From NCBI GenBank assembly GCA_041686855.1, contig JAWLDA010000018.1, positions 1 to 64,000 on the forward strand: a stretch of 64,000 nucleotides of DNA, given 5' to 3'. The position numbers and the translations under genes were made by a program. The notes below the pieces were generated by a model. The model did not search any database. It saw nothing but the letters and a program-made list of their open reading frames with translations, and was not told the DNA's origin. Below, in pieces: positions 25,791-34,840 of this stretch (position 1 is its first letter; every line of letters starts with the position of its first letter). Source of the stretch: JAWLDA01 sp041686855. Lineage in GTDB: Bacteria > Bacillota > Limnochordia > DTU080 > RSA5.

Positions 25791-27208
25791 CTATCCACCC
25801 CCGCCTGGTTCGAAACCGAAACACCCAGCGCTTGCCCGAGCGCCTCGGCGACACTCCGCACTCCGTGAACGGAGATCTCTTTGGCTGAGTCAGGGCGTCC
25901 CCCCTGCACCGCCGCTTTATAGGCTGGGACGACCGCTTCGTCAAATCCAAGCCGAGCAGCTTCCGCGAGACGGTCGCCCGGGTTTGAGACGCTGCGAACT
26001 TCACCAGCGAGGCCCACTTCACCAAAGAGGACACTCTTGGATCGCAACGGCTTTCCGAGGAGACTCGATGCGGCCGCTACAGCGATTGCGAGGTCACAGG
26101 CCGGCTCCGAGAGCTTTACGCCGCCCGCAACATTGATGTATACATCCTGCCCTTGCAGGGCCAACCCGACCCGCCGTTCCAACACCGCCAAGACGATCGA
26201 GACCCGATTGTAATCCACACCTGATACCTGGCGCCTCGGTGTCCCGCCGAAGGCCGATGGAGCGACCAGCGCTTGTATTTCGACCAAGATCGGGCGACTT
26301 CCCTCCCGGGCGGCCACGACAACCGATCCCGGTGAACCTTCGGGTCGTTCCGCCAAAAAGAACTCCGACGGGTTCGCGACCGGCACCAGTCCCTTCGCGT
26401 TCATTTCAAAGAGTCCAACCTCGTGCGTTGAACCAAAGCGATTCTTTTGAGCCCGCAGTAGTCGAAATGACGTGTGACGTTCACCGTCGAACTCAAGGAC
26501 GACGTCGACCGCGTGCTCGAGCACTTTAGGGCCCGCCAACCCTCCCTGTTTGTTAACGTGCCCAACTAGTATGACGCTCGTCTGCCCGCGCTTGGCCACG
26601 TTTGCGAGGAGTGCCGTGCTCTCCCGCACTTGCGTGACGCTTCCGGGACCCGAGTCAGCCTCGGGATGTATCATCGTTTGAATGGAGTCGACGATCACCA
26701 ATTGCGGTCGTTCGTTTTGAATCGTCGCCTCAACTTCAGCCAGTTGAGTCTCACACAGCAGATTGATCGCAGCTTGGCCAACGCCCAATCGTGCCGCCCG
26801 CATTGAGATCTGTCTGGCGGATTCTTCCCCTGAGACGTATAAAACACTCCCGTGACTGTGCGCGAACTTGGCCGCCAATTGCAGAAGGAGCGTTGACTTG
26901 CCGACGCCCGGCTCACCCCCAAGCAGAATGAGAGAGCCTGGTACGATACCGCCTCCCAATACACGATCAATCTCCGACACTCCGAGTGAGAGCCGGTCCT
27001 CTGCCTGCATCCCGGAGAGCGCTAAGGGCTGGGATCGGGCTGCTTCACCGCTGCGCTGACCCGCACGAGCGGTCGATCGACTGGACGCGACAACCTCTTC
27101 GGTCAGGGTGTTCCACCCCTCACAATTGGGGCACCGACCAAACCAACGCAGGGTGTGCTCGCCGCACTCCGAGCATACGTAACGGATACGTTCTTTCTTT
27201 GGAGACAT
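25787..27208 (-). CDS. radA: DNA repair protein RadA
   Basis: A 473-residue RecA-like branch-migration helicase. It begins with a four-cysteine zinc finger (YVCSECGEHT and GRCPNCEGW), then Walker A GGEPGVGKSTLLLQLA, the RadA signature KNRFGSTHEVGLFEM and a Lon-like C-terminal domain (VAGGVKLSEPACDLAIAVA). GGAG lies 7 bases before ATG 27208. A TTGAGC-17-TATAAT promoter precedes it. It is coupled to disA. Confidence 0.97.
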   Translation of the reverse strand: MSPKKERIRYVCSECGEHTLRWFGRCPNCEGWNTLTEEVVASSRSTARAGQRSGEAARSQPLALSGMQAEDRLSLGVSEIDRVLGGGIVPGSLILLGGEPGVGKSTLLLQLAAKFAHSHGSVLYVSGEESARQISMRAARLGVGQAAINLLCETQLAEVEATIQNERPQLVIVDSIQTMIHPEADSGPGSVTQVRESTALLANVAKRGQTSVILVGHVNKQGGLAGPKVLEHAVDVVLEFDGERHTSFRLLRAQKNRFGSTHEVGLFEMNAKGLVPVANPSEFFLAERPEGSPGSVVVAAREGSRPILVEIQALVAPSAFGGTPRRQVSGVDYNRVSIVLAVLERRVGLALQGQDVYINVAGGVKLSEPACDLAIAVAAASSLLGKPLRSKSVLFGEVGLAGEVRSVSNPGDRLAEAARLGFDEAVVPAYKAAVQGGRPDSAKEISVHGVRSVAEALGQALGVSVSNQAGVDR

Positions 27209-27250
27209 AGGCTAACTCCAGTGAAACAGTATGGAAAGGGAGATAAATCG

Positions 27251-27279
27251 ATTATACCAACGGCGTTCCATACGCTCAA
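27251..27279 (-). promoter_or_regulatory. Promoter of radA-disA
   Basis: TTGAGC (27279-27274), 17-base spacer, TATAAT (27256-27251) on the minus strand, directly behind the clpC terminator. Confidence 0.75.
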
Positions 27280-27289
27280 GTAAATGGAA

Positions 27290-27327
27290 AAAGCGCGAAG
27301 CGAGAGCCTTCTCTCACTTCGCGCTTT
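27290..27327 (-). terminator. Terminator of the ctsR-mcsA-mcsB-clpC operon
   Basis: AAAGCGCGAAG-T-GAGAG pairs with CTCTC-G-CTTCGCGCTTT around AAGG, followed on the minus strand by TTTTTCCATTT. It separates clpC from radA. Confidence 0.85.
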
Positions 27328-27339
27328 GTATACGGCGGG

Positions 27340-29784
27340 TTATCCGTTTACGTTGGCTACTTCTTTACTGCGGAAGACGATCTCATTGTTATCGTCAACG
27401 TCGACGATCACCGTGTCGCCCTCGTTGAACTTCCCTCTCAACATCTCGTCCGATAGCGGATTCTCGACATAGCGCTGAATTGCTCGACGCAGAGGCCGCC
27501 CACCAAAGTCGGGGTCGTACCCTTTATCGGCCAGGAAGCTCTTGGACGCTTCGGTGAACTCCAGGTGAACGTGCCGCTCCCTCAGCTGCTCAACCAAGTA
27601 GCCGACCTCGATTTCGACAATCTGATTGAGGTGCTCACGATTAAGCGCGTGGAAGACGATCAGTTCGTCGATACGGTTGAGGAACTCCGGTCGGAAGGTG
27701 CGACGCAACTCGTCCGTCACCTTCTTCTTCATCGTATCGTAGGTGTCGCGCTCATCCTTGTCGAGATGGAAGCCGATTCCCGAACCCTCTCGCTGGATCT
27801 CATGAGCCCCCACGTTCGACGTCATGATGATCACCGTGTTGCGAAAGTCGACCGTCCGGCCCTTAGCATCCGTCAAGCGCCCATCCTCTAACACCTGCAA
27901 CAGGATGTTAAACACCTCTGGGTGCGCCTTCTCGATCTCGTCCAAGAGGATGACAGAGTAGGGTCGCCGGCGGACACGCTCTGTTAGCTGCCCACCCTCG
28001 TCGTATCCCACGTATCCCGGAGGTGCTCCTACCAACCGCGACACCGTGTGCCGCTCCATATACTCGGACATGTCGATGCGAATCATCGCATCTTCGTCGC
28101 CAAAGAGAGACTCCGCCAACGCTTTGGCGAGCAGGCTCTTACCGACACCGGTCGGCCCAAGGAAGATAAAGGAGCCAATCGGGCGCTTGGGGTCCTTGAG
28201 TCCAGCACGAGCTCTGCGGATTGCACGAGCTGTAGCATCGATCGCCTCGTCTTGAGCGACAACACGCTTGTGCAAAACCTCTTCGAGGTTGAGCAGACGC
28301 TCACTCTCCTCTTGCGCCAATCGCTTCACTGGAATTCCCGTCCAGTTGGCAACCACCTCAGCGATATCCTCTTCGCCGACCGTCCCCTCCGTGCGGCCGC
28401 GATTGTTCTTCCACTCCGTGCGCTCACGATCCAGTCGCTCACGCATCTTTTGCTCCTGATCACGCAAGTTGGCCGCCTTCTCGAACTCCTCGTTCTTGAT
28501 CGCCGCCTCTTTCTCCATGCGCGTCTCTTCGATGTGCTGTTCGAGCTCCTTAAGCTCGGGCGGTGCCACTAACGCCTGCAACCGGATCTTGGACCCAGCC
28601 TCGTCAATCAAGTCGATCGCTTTGTCGGGCAGGAAGCGGTCCGATACGTAGCGGTCCGAGAGCTTGGCAGCGGCGCTGAGCGCTTCGTCAGTGATCTTCA
28701 CTCGGTGGTGCGCTTCGTACCGATCGCGCAGACCCTCGAGGATTAGAATCGTCTCCTCAACCGACGGCTCGTCAACGGTGATTGGCTGGAAGCGACGCTC
28801 CAAAGCAGCATCCTTCTCGACGTGCTTGCGGTACTCGTCAAGCGTCGTGGCGCCAATTGCCTGCAACTCGCCGCGTGCCAGCGCGGGCTTGAGAATGTTG
28901 GAGGCGTCGATGGCACCCTCCGCTGCTCCTGCACCGATGATAGTGTGCATCTCGTCAATAAACAAGATGACATCCCCGGAGGTGCGAATCTCCTCCATCA
29001 CCTTTTTGAGTCGCTCTTCGAACTCGCCGCGGAACTTAGATCCGGCTACCAAAGCTCCGAGGTCCAAGGTGACCACACGCTTTTCGGTCAACGTCTCGGG
29101 TACGTCGCCCTCCACGATCTTTTGTGCAAGCCCTTCCGCAATGGCCGTCTTACCTACGCCCGGCTCACCGATGAGGCACGGATTATTCTTGGTCCGCCGG
29201 GACAGCACCTGGATCACGCGCTGTATCTCTTTCTCCCGTCCAATTACAGGGTCAAGCTTCCCCTCACGCGCGAGCTCGGTGAGGTCTCGACCGAACTGAT
29301 CGAGCGTGGGTGTCTTACGGCCCCGCGACGACTTCGCACCTGCTGGTGCGCTCCCGCCTAGCAGGTCGACGACCTGACGGCGCACTTTGTCGAGATCGGC
29401 ACCTAAGTTACGCAACACTTGAGCGGCTACGCCCTCTCCCTCTCGAATCAACCCGAGGAGGATATGCTCGGTGCCGATATAGGTGTGTCCCAGTTGCCGA
29501 GCTTCGTCGAAAGCAAGCTCCAACACTCGCTTCGCTCGGGGCGTAAAGCCGATCTGGCCCTGGGGGGTCCCTTCACCCCGACCAATCACCTTCTCGACTT
29601 CCGTTCGCACTTTCTCAAGGCTGATATCTAAGTTCTGGAGAGCCCGAGCGGCCACCCCTTCACCTTCGGCGGCAAGGCCTAGGAGGATATGCTCGGTGCC
29701 CACGACGTTGTGGCCAAGGCGCCGGGCCTCCTCTTGGGAGAGGACAACCACCTTTTGCGCTCGTTCTGTGAACCTCCCAAACAT
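27340..29784 (-). CDS. clpC: ATP-dependent Clp protease ATPase subunit ClpC
   Basis: An 814-residue AAA+ unfoldase that feeds substrates to ClpP, including proteins marked by McsB. It has two N-terminal Clp repeats (GTEHILLGL twice), Walker A GEPGVGKTAIAEGLA in D1, a UVR coiled middle segment (EEFEKAANLRDQEQ) and Walker A GPTGVGKSLLAKALA in D2. The family start MFGRFTERAQKV sets ATG 29784, although a longer frame is open. It is the last gene of the CtsR operon, 78 bases after mcsB. Confidence 0.97.
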   Translation of the reverse strand: MFGRFTERAQKVVVLSQEEARRLGHNVVGTEHILLGLAAEGEGVAARALQNLDISLEKVRTEVEKVIGRGEGTPQGQIGFTPRAKRVLELAFDEARQLGHTYIGTEHILLGLIREGEGVAAQVLRNLGADLDKVRRQVVDLLGGSAPAGAKSSRGRKTPTLDQFGRDLTELAREGKLDPVIGREKEIQRVIQVLSRRTKNNPCLIGEPGVGKTAIAEGLAQKIVEGDVPETLTEKRVVTLDLGALVAGSKFRGEFEERLKKVMEEIRTSGDVILFIDEMHTIIGAGAAEGAIDASNILKPALARGELQAIGATTLDEYRKHVEKDAALERRFQPITVDEPSVEETILILEGLRDRYEAHHRVKITDEALSAAAKLSDRYVSDRFLPDKAIDLIDEAGSKIRLQALVAPPELKELEQHIEETRMEKEAAIKNEEFEKAANLRDQEQKMRERLDRERTEWKNNRGRTEGTVGEEDIAEVVANWTGIPVKRLAQEESERLLNLEEVLHKRVVAQDEAIDATARAIRRARAGLKDPKRPIGSFIFLGPTGVGKSLLAKALAESLFGDEDAMIRIDMSEYMERHTVSRLVGAPPGYVGYDEGGQLTERVRRRPYSVILLDEIEKAHPEVFNILLQVLEDGRLTDAKGRTVDFRNTVIIMTSNVGAHEIQREGSGIGFHLDKDERDTYDTMKKKVTDELRRTFRPEFLNRIDELIVFHALNREHLNQIVEIEVGYLVEQLRERHVHLEFTEASKSFLADKGYDPDFGGRPLRRAIQRYVENPLSDEMLRGKFNEGDTVIVDVDDNNEIVFRSKEVANVNG

Positions 29785-29862
29785 GTGCTCCACCGTTCCT
29801 TTCTCTCTCGTATAGCCTTCATTACTCAGCGGTCCAATATCCAACGCCCGCTTACGTCCCCA

Positions 29863-30939
29863 TTACTCATCACCATTCCCCTGCGCCATGCGCAAGCGCT
29901 CACGTATAAGAGCGGCTCTGCGCTCATCACGGCGCGGGGCGTCTAACTCCTCGCCCATAATCTTTTGAAGGTGCGCTGGGCGGATCATCACCAACAATTC
30001 TTGCAAGATTCGCGGCTCGATCCCCTTTACTAAACCGAGATCGATTCCCAGCCTCAGATCCGAGAGGCGCTGCATAGCCTCTTGGGACGTCATCGACCGA
30101 GCGTTTGCTAATATACCGTATGAACGGTAGACACGGTCCTCAATGTGCAGGCGGCTACGTTGAACCAGCTGCTCGCGGGCGCTGCGTTCTTGGTCGAGAA
30201 CACGCATCGTCACGTCCTTGAGGTGGTTGACAATCTCCTCCTCGGTGTGACCGAGTGTAATCTGATTGGACAACTGGTAGATGTTGCCCAGCACCTCAGT
30301 GCCCTCTCCGTAAATGCCCCGCACGGCCAAGCCCACTTGCGAGATCGCGCCGATCACTCGCTTGATTTGGTTGCTCAGCGTGAGTGCCGGCAAATGGAGC
30401 ATGATGGAGGCCCGCATGCCGGTCCCGACGTTCGTCGGACACGCAGTGAGGTATCCCTGGCGCGGACTGTATGCGTACTCAACTACTTGATCAAACGCAT
30501 CGTCGACAAAGCTGCATAGCTGGTATGCGTCGGCCGGCGCCAATCCGGGGAAGAGCGCCTGGATCCGCAAGTGATCCTCTTCGTTGATCATGACGCTCAC
30601 GGCCTCATCATCCCGGAGGATGACCGCCTTGTTCTTTACGTCTTGAGTAAGAGCAGGGCTGATCAAATGCTTCTCGACCAGGAGGCGCCGCTCTAAAGGC
30701 GACACTTCAGCCATCGGTACAAATTCGACGTTGCCTATCTCGCCTTGGATGCACTCCATGGCCGATTGAGCCTGTTTGCCGACGTACTTTTTCTGCTCGC
30801 TGTCTGCGATCGACGGGAAAGGGACTCCCGCGAGGTTGCGAGCTAGGCGCACTCGGCTGCCTAGGACCACATCTCTTTCAGGACCGGTCCCTTTCATCCA
30901 CTGGCTGAGTGTCTTACTAATAATATCCTTTAGCGACAC
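29863..30939 (-). CDS. mcsB: Protein arginine kinase McsB
   Basis: A 358-residue phosphagen-kinase-like enzyme that phosphorylates arginines to tag proteins for ClpCP. Nucleotide-binding arginines lie in GSRVRLARNL, and the segment CPTNVGTGMRASIMLHLP is the phosphagen-kinase signature (Cys to Gly loop). The C-terminal RDERRAALIRERLR contains the RDXXRA pArg-binding motif of McsB. GTG 30939 has GGGAGG 8 bases upstream. It follows mcsA closely. Confidence 0.96.
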   Translation of the reverse strand: MSLKDIISKTLSQWMKGTGPERDVVLGSRVRLARNLAGVPFPSIADSEQKKYVGKQAQSAMECIQGEIGNVEFVPMAEVSPLERRLLVEKHLISPALTQDVKNKAVILRDDEAVSVMINEEDHLRIQALFPGLAPADAYQLCSFVDDAFDQVVEYAYSPRQGYLTACPTNVGTGMRASIMLHLPALTLSNQIKRVIGAISQVGLAVRGIYGEGTEVLGNIYQLSNQITLGHTEEEIVNHLKDVTMRVLDQERSAREQLVQRSRLHIEDRVYRSYGILANARSMTSQEAMQRLSDLRLGIDLGLVKGIEPRILQELLVMIRPAHLQKIMGEELDAPRRDERRAALIRERLRMAQGNGDE

Positions 30940-30965
30940 GCCCCACACCTCCCACATTAAAAGGG

Positions 30966-31505
30966 TTACGTCAAAGGGGATGAGCCCGGGTGATCCTCAA
31001 GTTTGCTTTGGAGGGCGCGCATCTCATCCCGCAAGCGAGCCGCCGCTTCAAACTCCTCTTTGTTGACCGCCTCGGCCAATTGTGTCCGAAGGCGCTCCAG
31101 ACTCCGTTGCCATTCACGGCGCTCATCTCGGGCGGTATGCGGGGATTTGCCGACATGCTCACCACTGCGATGAATCCGTTTGAGGAGAGGCTCCAGCTCC
31201 TTCTCAAACTCTGAGTAACACTGGCTGCATCCCAATTTCCCGATCCGGCGAAAATCTGAGAGCGTCAAGCCGCATCCCGAACAGCGCGTCGTCACCTGCC
31301 GAGCGTGTCCGGCAGCGGAAGCCGTCTGGGGATCAAATAATCCCGCCAAAATATTGTGAAACGCAAATCCCGGCTCGACGGCTCCTCCAAGCTCCCCCTT
31401 CTCACGCGCGCACTGATTGCACAGATACATCTCCGTCTTGTGATCGTTGACGATGCGCGTGATGTACACGCTGGCCGCTTCTTTGTGACACTGTTCGCAT
31501 AACAT
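30966..31505 (-). CDS. mcsA: McsA, activator of the McsB arginine kinase
   Basis: A 179-residue protein with four CxxC pairs in zinc-ribbon arrangement (CEQCHKE, CNQCARE, CSGCGLT, CSQCYSE) and a C-terminal UVR motif (NKEEFEAAARLRDEMRAL). It stimulates McsB and is involved in stress control of CtsR. ATG 31505 has GGGGGTG 7 bases upstream; the ATG at 31511 is too close to it. Confidence 0.94.
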   Translation of the reverse strand: MLCEQCHKEAASVYITRIVNDHKTEMYLCNQCAREKGELGGAVEPGFAFHNILAGLFDPQTASAAGHARQVTTRCSGCGLTLSDFRRIGKLGCSQCYSEFEKELEPLLKRIHRSGEHVGKSPHTARDERREWQRSLERLRTQLAEAVNKEEFEAAARLRDEMRALQSKLEDHPGSSPLT

Positions 31506-31539
31506 GCCCATTCACCCCCACCTTACAAGCTTTACGCAC

Positions 31540-32013
31540 TTAGCCTCTTCGTTGATCATGAAGAGCAATCATCAACATGACACGCAGGAGTTTGGCCCGT
31601 ATCACTTCATCCAAGGGAGGATCGATCCCCGCTGTCTCTTGGCGCAGTGCGCCGCGAATCAGCGCGCCCCGGGTTCCGCCGATGACACCGGCCTCCTCCA
31701 ATTGATCCATCAGCCGACCAGCTCTTTCACCATCGATTCGACTCCCGATCTCCTCGACGATCTCCCGAAAGGTGCCTACACTGCGGCGCACCATCGCCCT
31801 TGTAATGCGAATGTACCCGCCACCGCCGCGTCGGCTCTCCACGTAATAACCGTGGTGGGGCGTGAAACGAGTCTCCAATACGTAATTGATCTGCGAGGGC
31901 ACGCACTCAAATTGCTGAGCGACCTCGCGCCGCCGTATCTCGATCACGTCTCCACCGTTACGAGCAAGCCGTTGCTTTATATACTCTTCGATAATATCAG
32001 CAAGTGTAGCCAG
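31540..32013 (-). CDS. ctsR: Transcriptional repressor CtsR with apparent CTG start
   Basis: A 157-residue class III heat-shock repressor. The winged helix-turn-helix is clear (DVIEIRRREVAQQFECVPSQ and a glycine-rich wing RRGGGGYIRI), followed by the C-terminal dimer domain. In frame between the transcription start and the conserved DIIEEYIK there is no ATG, GTG or TTG. CTG at 32013-32011 is preceded by GGAGG at 8 bases and gives MATLADIIEEYIK, which aligns with family N-termini. I infer initiation at CTG. Two CtsR operators flank the promoter, so the operon is self-regulated. Confidence 0.92.
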   Translation of the reverse strand: MATLADIIEEYIKQRLARNGGDVIEIRRREVAQQFECVPSQINYVLETRFTPHHGYYVESRRGGGGYIRITRAMVRRSVGTFREIVEEIGSRIDGERAGRLMDQLEEAGVIGGTRGALIRGALRQETAGIDPPLDEVIRAKLLRVMLMIALHDQRRG

Positions 32014-32056
32014 ACTCGTTCCCTCCCTCGTACCAGTGGATTCATTGAAACAACAC

Positions 32057-32074
32057 TTTGACCTTGTCTGACCT
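32057..32074 (-). promoter_or_regulatory. CtsR operator 1, downstream of -10
   Basis: AGGTCAGACAAGGTCAAA on the minus strand, matching the CtsR heptad repeat consensus RGTCAAA-NAN-RGTCAAA with one change. It covers the transcription start region of ctsR. Confidence 0.88.
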
Positions 32075-32083
32075 TTTGCTGAT

Positions 32084-32112
32084 ATTATACCACGACGTGT
32101 CGATGAGTACAA
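32084..32112 (-). promoter_or_regulatory. Promoter of the ctsR operon
   Basis: TATAAT (32089-32084) is perfect; 17 bases upstream is TTGTAC (32112-32107), a weak -35 box. CtsR sites lie on both sides. Confidence 0.75.
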
Positions 32113-32120
32113 ACACCATT

Positions 32121-32138
32121 TTTGACATTTCCTGACCT
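32121..32138 (-). promoter_or_regulatory. CtsR operator 2, upstream of -35
   Basis: AGGTCAGGAAATGTCAAA on the minus strand, two degenerate CtsR heptads separated by three bases. It is centred about 54 bases upstream of the likely transcription start and overlaps no gene. Confidence 0.7.
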
Positions 32139-32176
32139 TTTACCTTTCAGAGCTATCGGTTCGGCCAGAAGGACCG

Positions 32177-33325
32177 CTACCCAAGTTCCTGGCGAATTGC
32201 CTCCACCAACCTGCCGACTTCTCCCTCGGTATTGAACGCGTGAAATGACGCCCTTATACTGTACGGTTTGGGAATCGACCGCACCACAATCCGATGCTTG
32301 GACCACAACTGCTTCACCAATGCCTCTTGATCAACGCCATCAACCTGAAAGGTCAACAACCCAGAAGCCGCGTCCGAGGGCGAAAGGATGCGTACCTCGT
32401 TGATGGTCTCCAACTCCCGTCGAGCCTGATGAGCCAGGTCGCGCGCGTGTTCAAAGATTTGCTCCCACCCAATTGAGGTGAGTATTTGGATTGCCTTCGC
32501 CAGCGAAGCGAAGGCCGGGGCGTGCATTGTACCGGTCTCAAAGCGGCGAGCGTCCGCGTGAAAGGAGAATGAGAGCCCGGAGAGGTCCTCGCTCTCGACT
32601 GACGCCCAGCCGACCCGCGTAGGCTCAATACGATCGATCACATCCTCACGCACATAGAGCCCACCGGTTCCTTCAGGACCTAGAAGCCACTTCTGCCCCG
32701 GAAACGCATAAGCGTGGCATTCCATGGCACCGACGTCCACAGGCACGTGGCCGGCACCTTGCGCTCCGTCGACAACGACGAGTCCGCCGACCTTTTCGAC
32801 ATCAGAGACCACTTCCTGGATCGGCAACACCGCCCCCGTTGCGTATGAGACGTGACTGATGCATACCAATCGAGTCCGGTCAGTGCACGCCTGGGAAATC
32901 GCCGACGCCGGCAGCGCTCCTTCGTGGCTTTCGAGATTAATGATCTTTACACCGTGTGTGCGCGCAAGATGCACCCAGGGGGCAATCCCCGAGGTGTGTT
33001 CGAGGTCGGAGATAATGATTTCGTCGCCGGCCTTCCATGTTAGGCCGGCCGCGACGACACCTAATCCTTCGCTCGTCGAGTGCATGAGGGCCACGGTATT
33101 CGCCGGTGCGCTGATCGCTCCAGCGATTGCACGTCTCGCTCCGCTCAACGCCTCCATGTATGCGCGCATCGCCGGCGGCGATGCAAAGCCTTCGCTTCCG
33201 ATCAGTTCAAGTAGCGCGATCTCTTCGTCTATCGCCGGCCTGGGCGTAGGGCCCGAGGTCCCTGTATTAAGGTACGTCCGATCAGCCACCGCCGGTATCA
33301 TAGCACGCAATTCATCCAGATTCAC
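32177..33325 (-). CDS. Class V aminotransferase / cysteine desulfurase-like protein
   Basis: A 382-residue PLP enzyme of the class V aminotransferase fold. It begins with a family-like YLNTGTSGPTPRPAI, has the PLP aspartate in VVVDGAQGAGHVPVDV and the Schiff-base lysine in FPGQKWLLGPEGTGG. No conserved cysteine loop of IscS-type desulfurases stands out, so an isopenicillin-epimerase-like or SufS-like role cannot be separated. GTG 33325 has GAGGTGG 6 bases upstream. It is divergent to the amidase gene. Confidence 0.87.
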   Translation of the reverse strand: MNLDELRAMIPAVADRTYLNTGTSGPTPRPAIDEEIALLELIGSEGFASPPAMRAYMEALSGARRAIAGAISAPANTVALMHSTSEGLGVVAAGLTWKAGDEIIISDLEHTSGIAPWVHLARTHGVKIINLESHEGALPASAISQACTDRTRLVCISHVSYATGAVLPIQEVVSDVEKVGGLVVVDGAQGAGHVPVDVGAMECHAYAFPGQKWLLGPEGTGGLYVREDVIDRIEPTRVGWASVESEDLSGLSFSFHADARRFETGTMHAPAFASLAKAIQILTSIGWEQIFEHARDLAHQARRELETINEVRILSPSDAASGLLTFQVDGVDQEALVKQLWSKHRIVVRSIPKPYSIRASFHAFNTEGEVGRLVEAIRQELG

Positions 33326-33432
33326 ACGAATCCACCTCTTTGACCTTGGAGTTACACTTCCGTTTCGTTCTCGTTCTAACGTCGCAGCTCCCACTCGTAG
33401 AGTTGGGTAAAGAGGAGGGCTTTGTAACGATC

Positions 33433-34206
33433 ATGCGATTTGTGGCGAAATGGGGAGCTATACTATTGATTGCAACCGGTCTCATCATCGCGCTCGGTTT
33501 CTTCGTGCGCGTAACGGCGCCGGCCCACCCCCTGGATCTCCCCCTCCTCGGACTCACAGTCGTTGTTGACCCCGGGCACGGGGGTATCGATCCGGGGTGC
33601 CACCGTGACGACATCCTTGAGAAAGGCCTTGCGTTACAAGTTGGGCTTGTACTAGCCGAAATCCTTGAAGGCAAAGGTGCCACCGTACACCTAACACGCA
33701 CCGAGGATATCGAGCTTAGTCATCTCACCGATCAGGAGCGGACGCGCCATCGGCGCGATCTGCGCGCCCGGGTCAATTTCGCCAACGATCACGGTGCGGA
33801 CGTGATGCTCAGTCTGCACGTGAACACTGCAGGGTCAAGCCAAATGGGCGGTGCGATGCTCTTTTACCACGGGTCCTCTCCAAACGGGAAACGTCTAGCG
33901 ACGTCCCTCCTCGAAGTGCTGGGCACTGTCGTTCCAGGGAACCAAAACGGAGCGCTGCCGGCGAACTTCTTTATCCTGCGTCACAGTACCATGCCTGCGG
34001 TCCTCGTTGAGATGGGCTTCCTCTCGAACGCCCAAGACCGCAACCTCCTCACAACCCAGGCCGGCCAGCAGAGCATCGCTCAAGCAATTGCGAATGGGCT
34101 CGAAGCGTATGTAACAGATCGTCAGCACGGGGACGATGATGCGACTACGCCCACTTTCTCTCGTCCTCTTCCGCTCCTTGACGGGCATCACTGCCTCACC
34201 GAGTAA
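33433..34206 (+). CDS. N-acetylmuramoyl-L-alanine amidase, CwlD-like
   Basis: About 257 residues with an N-terminal hydrophobic anchor (residues 8-27) followed by an Amidase_3 zinc domain. Motifs are VVVDPGHGGIDPGC (His, ligand), ILEKGLALQVG (Glu), SLHVNTAG (His) and VLVEMGFLSN (catalytic Glu). It cleaves the bond between MurNAc and L-Ala. In spore formers the short anchored form CwlD makes cortex muramic lactam; the adjacent spmAB supports that reading. GAGGAGG lies 14 bases before ATG 33433, a long spacing. Confidence 0.82.
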   Translation: MRFVAKWGAILLIATGLIIALGFFVRVTAPAHPLDLPLLGLTVVVDPGHGGIDPGCHRDDILEKGLALQVGLVLAEILEGKGATVHLTRTEDIELSHLTDQERTRHRRDLRARVNFANDHGADVMLSLHVNTAGSSQMGGAMLFYHGSSPNGKRLATSLLEVLGTVVPGNQNGALPANFFILRHSTMPAVLVEMGFLSNAQDRNLLTTQAGQQSIAQAIANGLEAYVTDRQHGDDDATTPTFSRPLPLLDGHHCLTE

Positions 34207-34240
34207 ATTACCCGACTCTTCGCAAGGGAGGCAAGAGGCC

Positions 34241-34840
34241 ATGAACATCATCTGGACCTTCATCATCGTCGTCGGAGTCCTCTTTGCCTTGCCACAAGGC
34301 CCCGACGGTGCGCGCGAGTTGACCAACGGCCTCATCAAGGGAGCCGAAGACGCCGTCATCTTTGCGTTCGGGCTCATTGGCGTGCTGGCCTTTTGGTCAG
34401 GGATGTTGCGGGTTGCCGACGAGGCGGGGATCACCACGCTGATAGGGCGCCTGCTTTCACCACTCGTGCGCCGAATCTTCCCTTCGATCCCTCCAGGTCA
34501 TTCAGCAAACGCATCGATTGTGATGGCGCTCTCAGCAAACCTCCTCGGTCTTGGAAATGCAGCCACCCCCCTCGGACTCAAGGTGATGAGCGACCTCGCC
34601 GATCTCAACGGAGATTCCGACGAAGCCTCCGACGCCATGTGTACATTCTTGGCGCTTTCGACATCCAGTGTAACCCTTATACCCGGCACCGTGATCGCTG
34701 TGCGGGCGGCTGCAGGTTCTGCCGATCCGGCGGCCATTATGAGCACCACGCTCATTGCCACCATTGCCTCAACCACCGCAGCCTTGACGCTCGACCGTCT
34801 CTTTCGCCGCCGACGACACCAAGGAGGTCCTCGCCAATGA
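34241..34840 (+). CDS. spmA: Spore maturation protein A
   Basis: A 199-residue membrane protein of the nucleoside-transporter gate family. It starts MNIIWTFIIVVGVLFAL, has several membrane segments and the typical ANLLGLGNAATPLGLKVM. In Bacillus SpmA and SpmB aid spore core dehydration. ATG 34241 has GGGAGG 9 bases upstream. Its stop overlaps the spmB start in ATGA. It follows the amidase by 34 bases. Confidence 0.92.
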   Translation: MNIIWTFIIVVGVLFALPQGPDGARELTNGLIKGAEDAVIFAFGLIGVLAFWSGMLRVADEAGITTLIGRLLSPLVRRIFPSIPPGHSANASIVMALSANLLGLGNAATPLGLKVMSDLADLNGDSDEASDAMCTFLALSTSSVTLIPGTVIAVRAAAGSADPAAIMSTTLIATIASTTAALTLDRLFRRRRHQGGPRQ

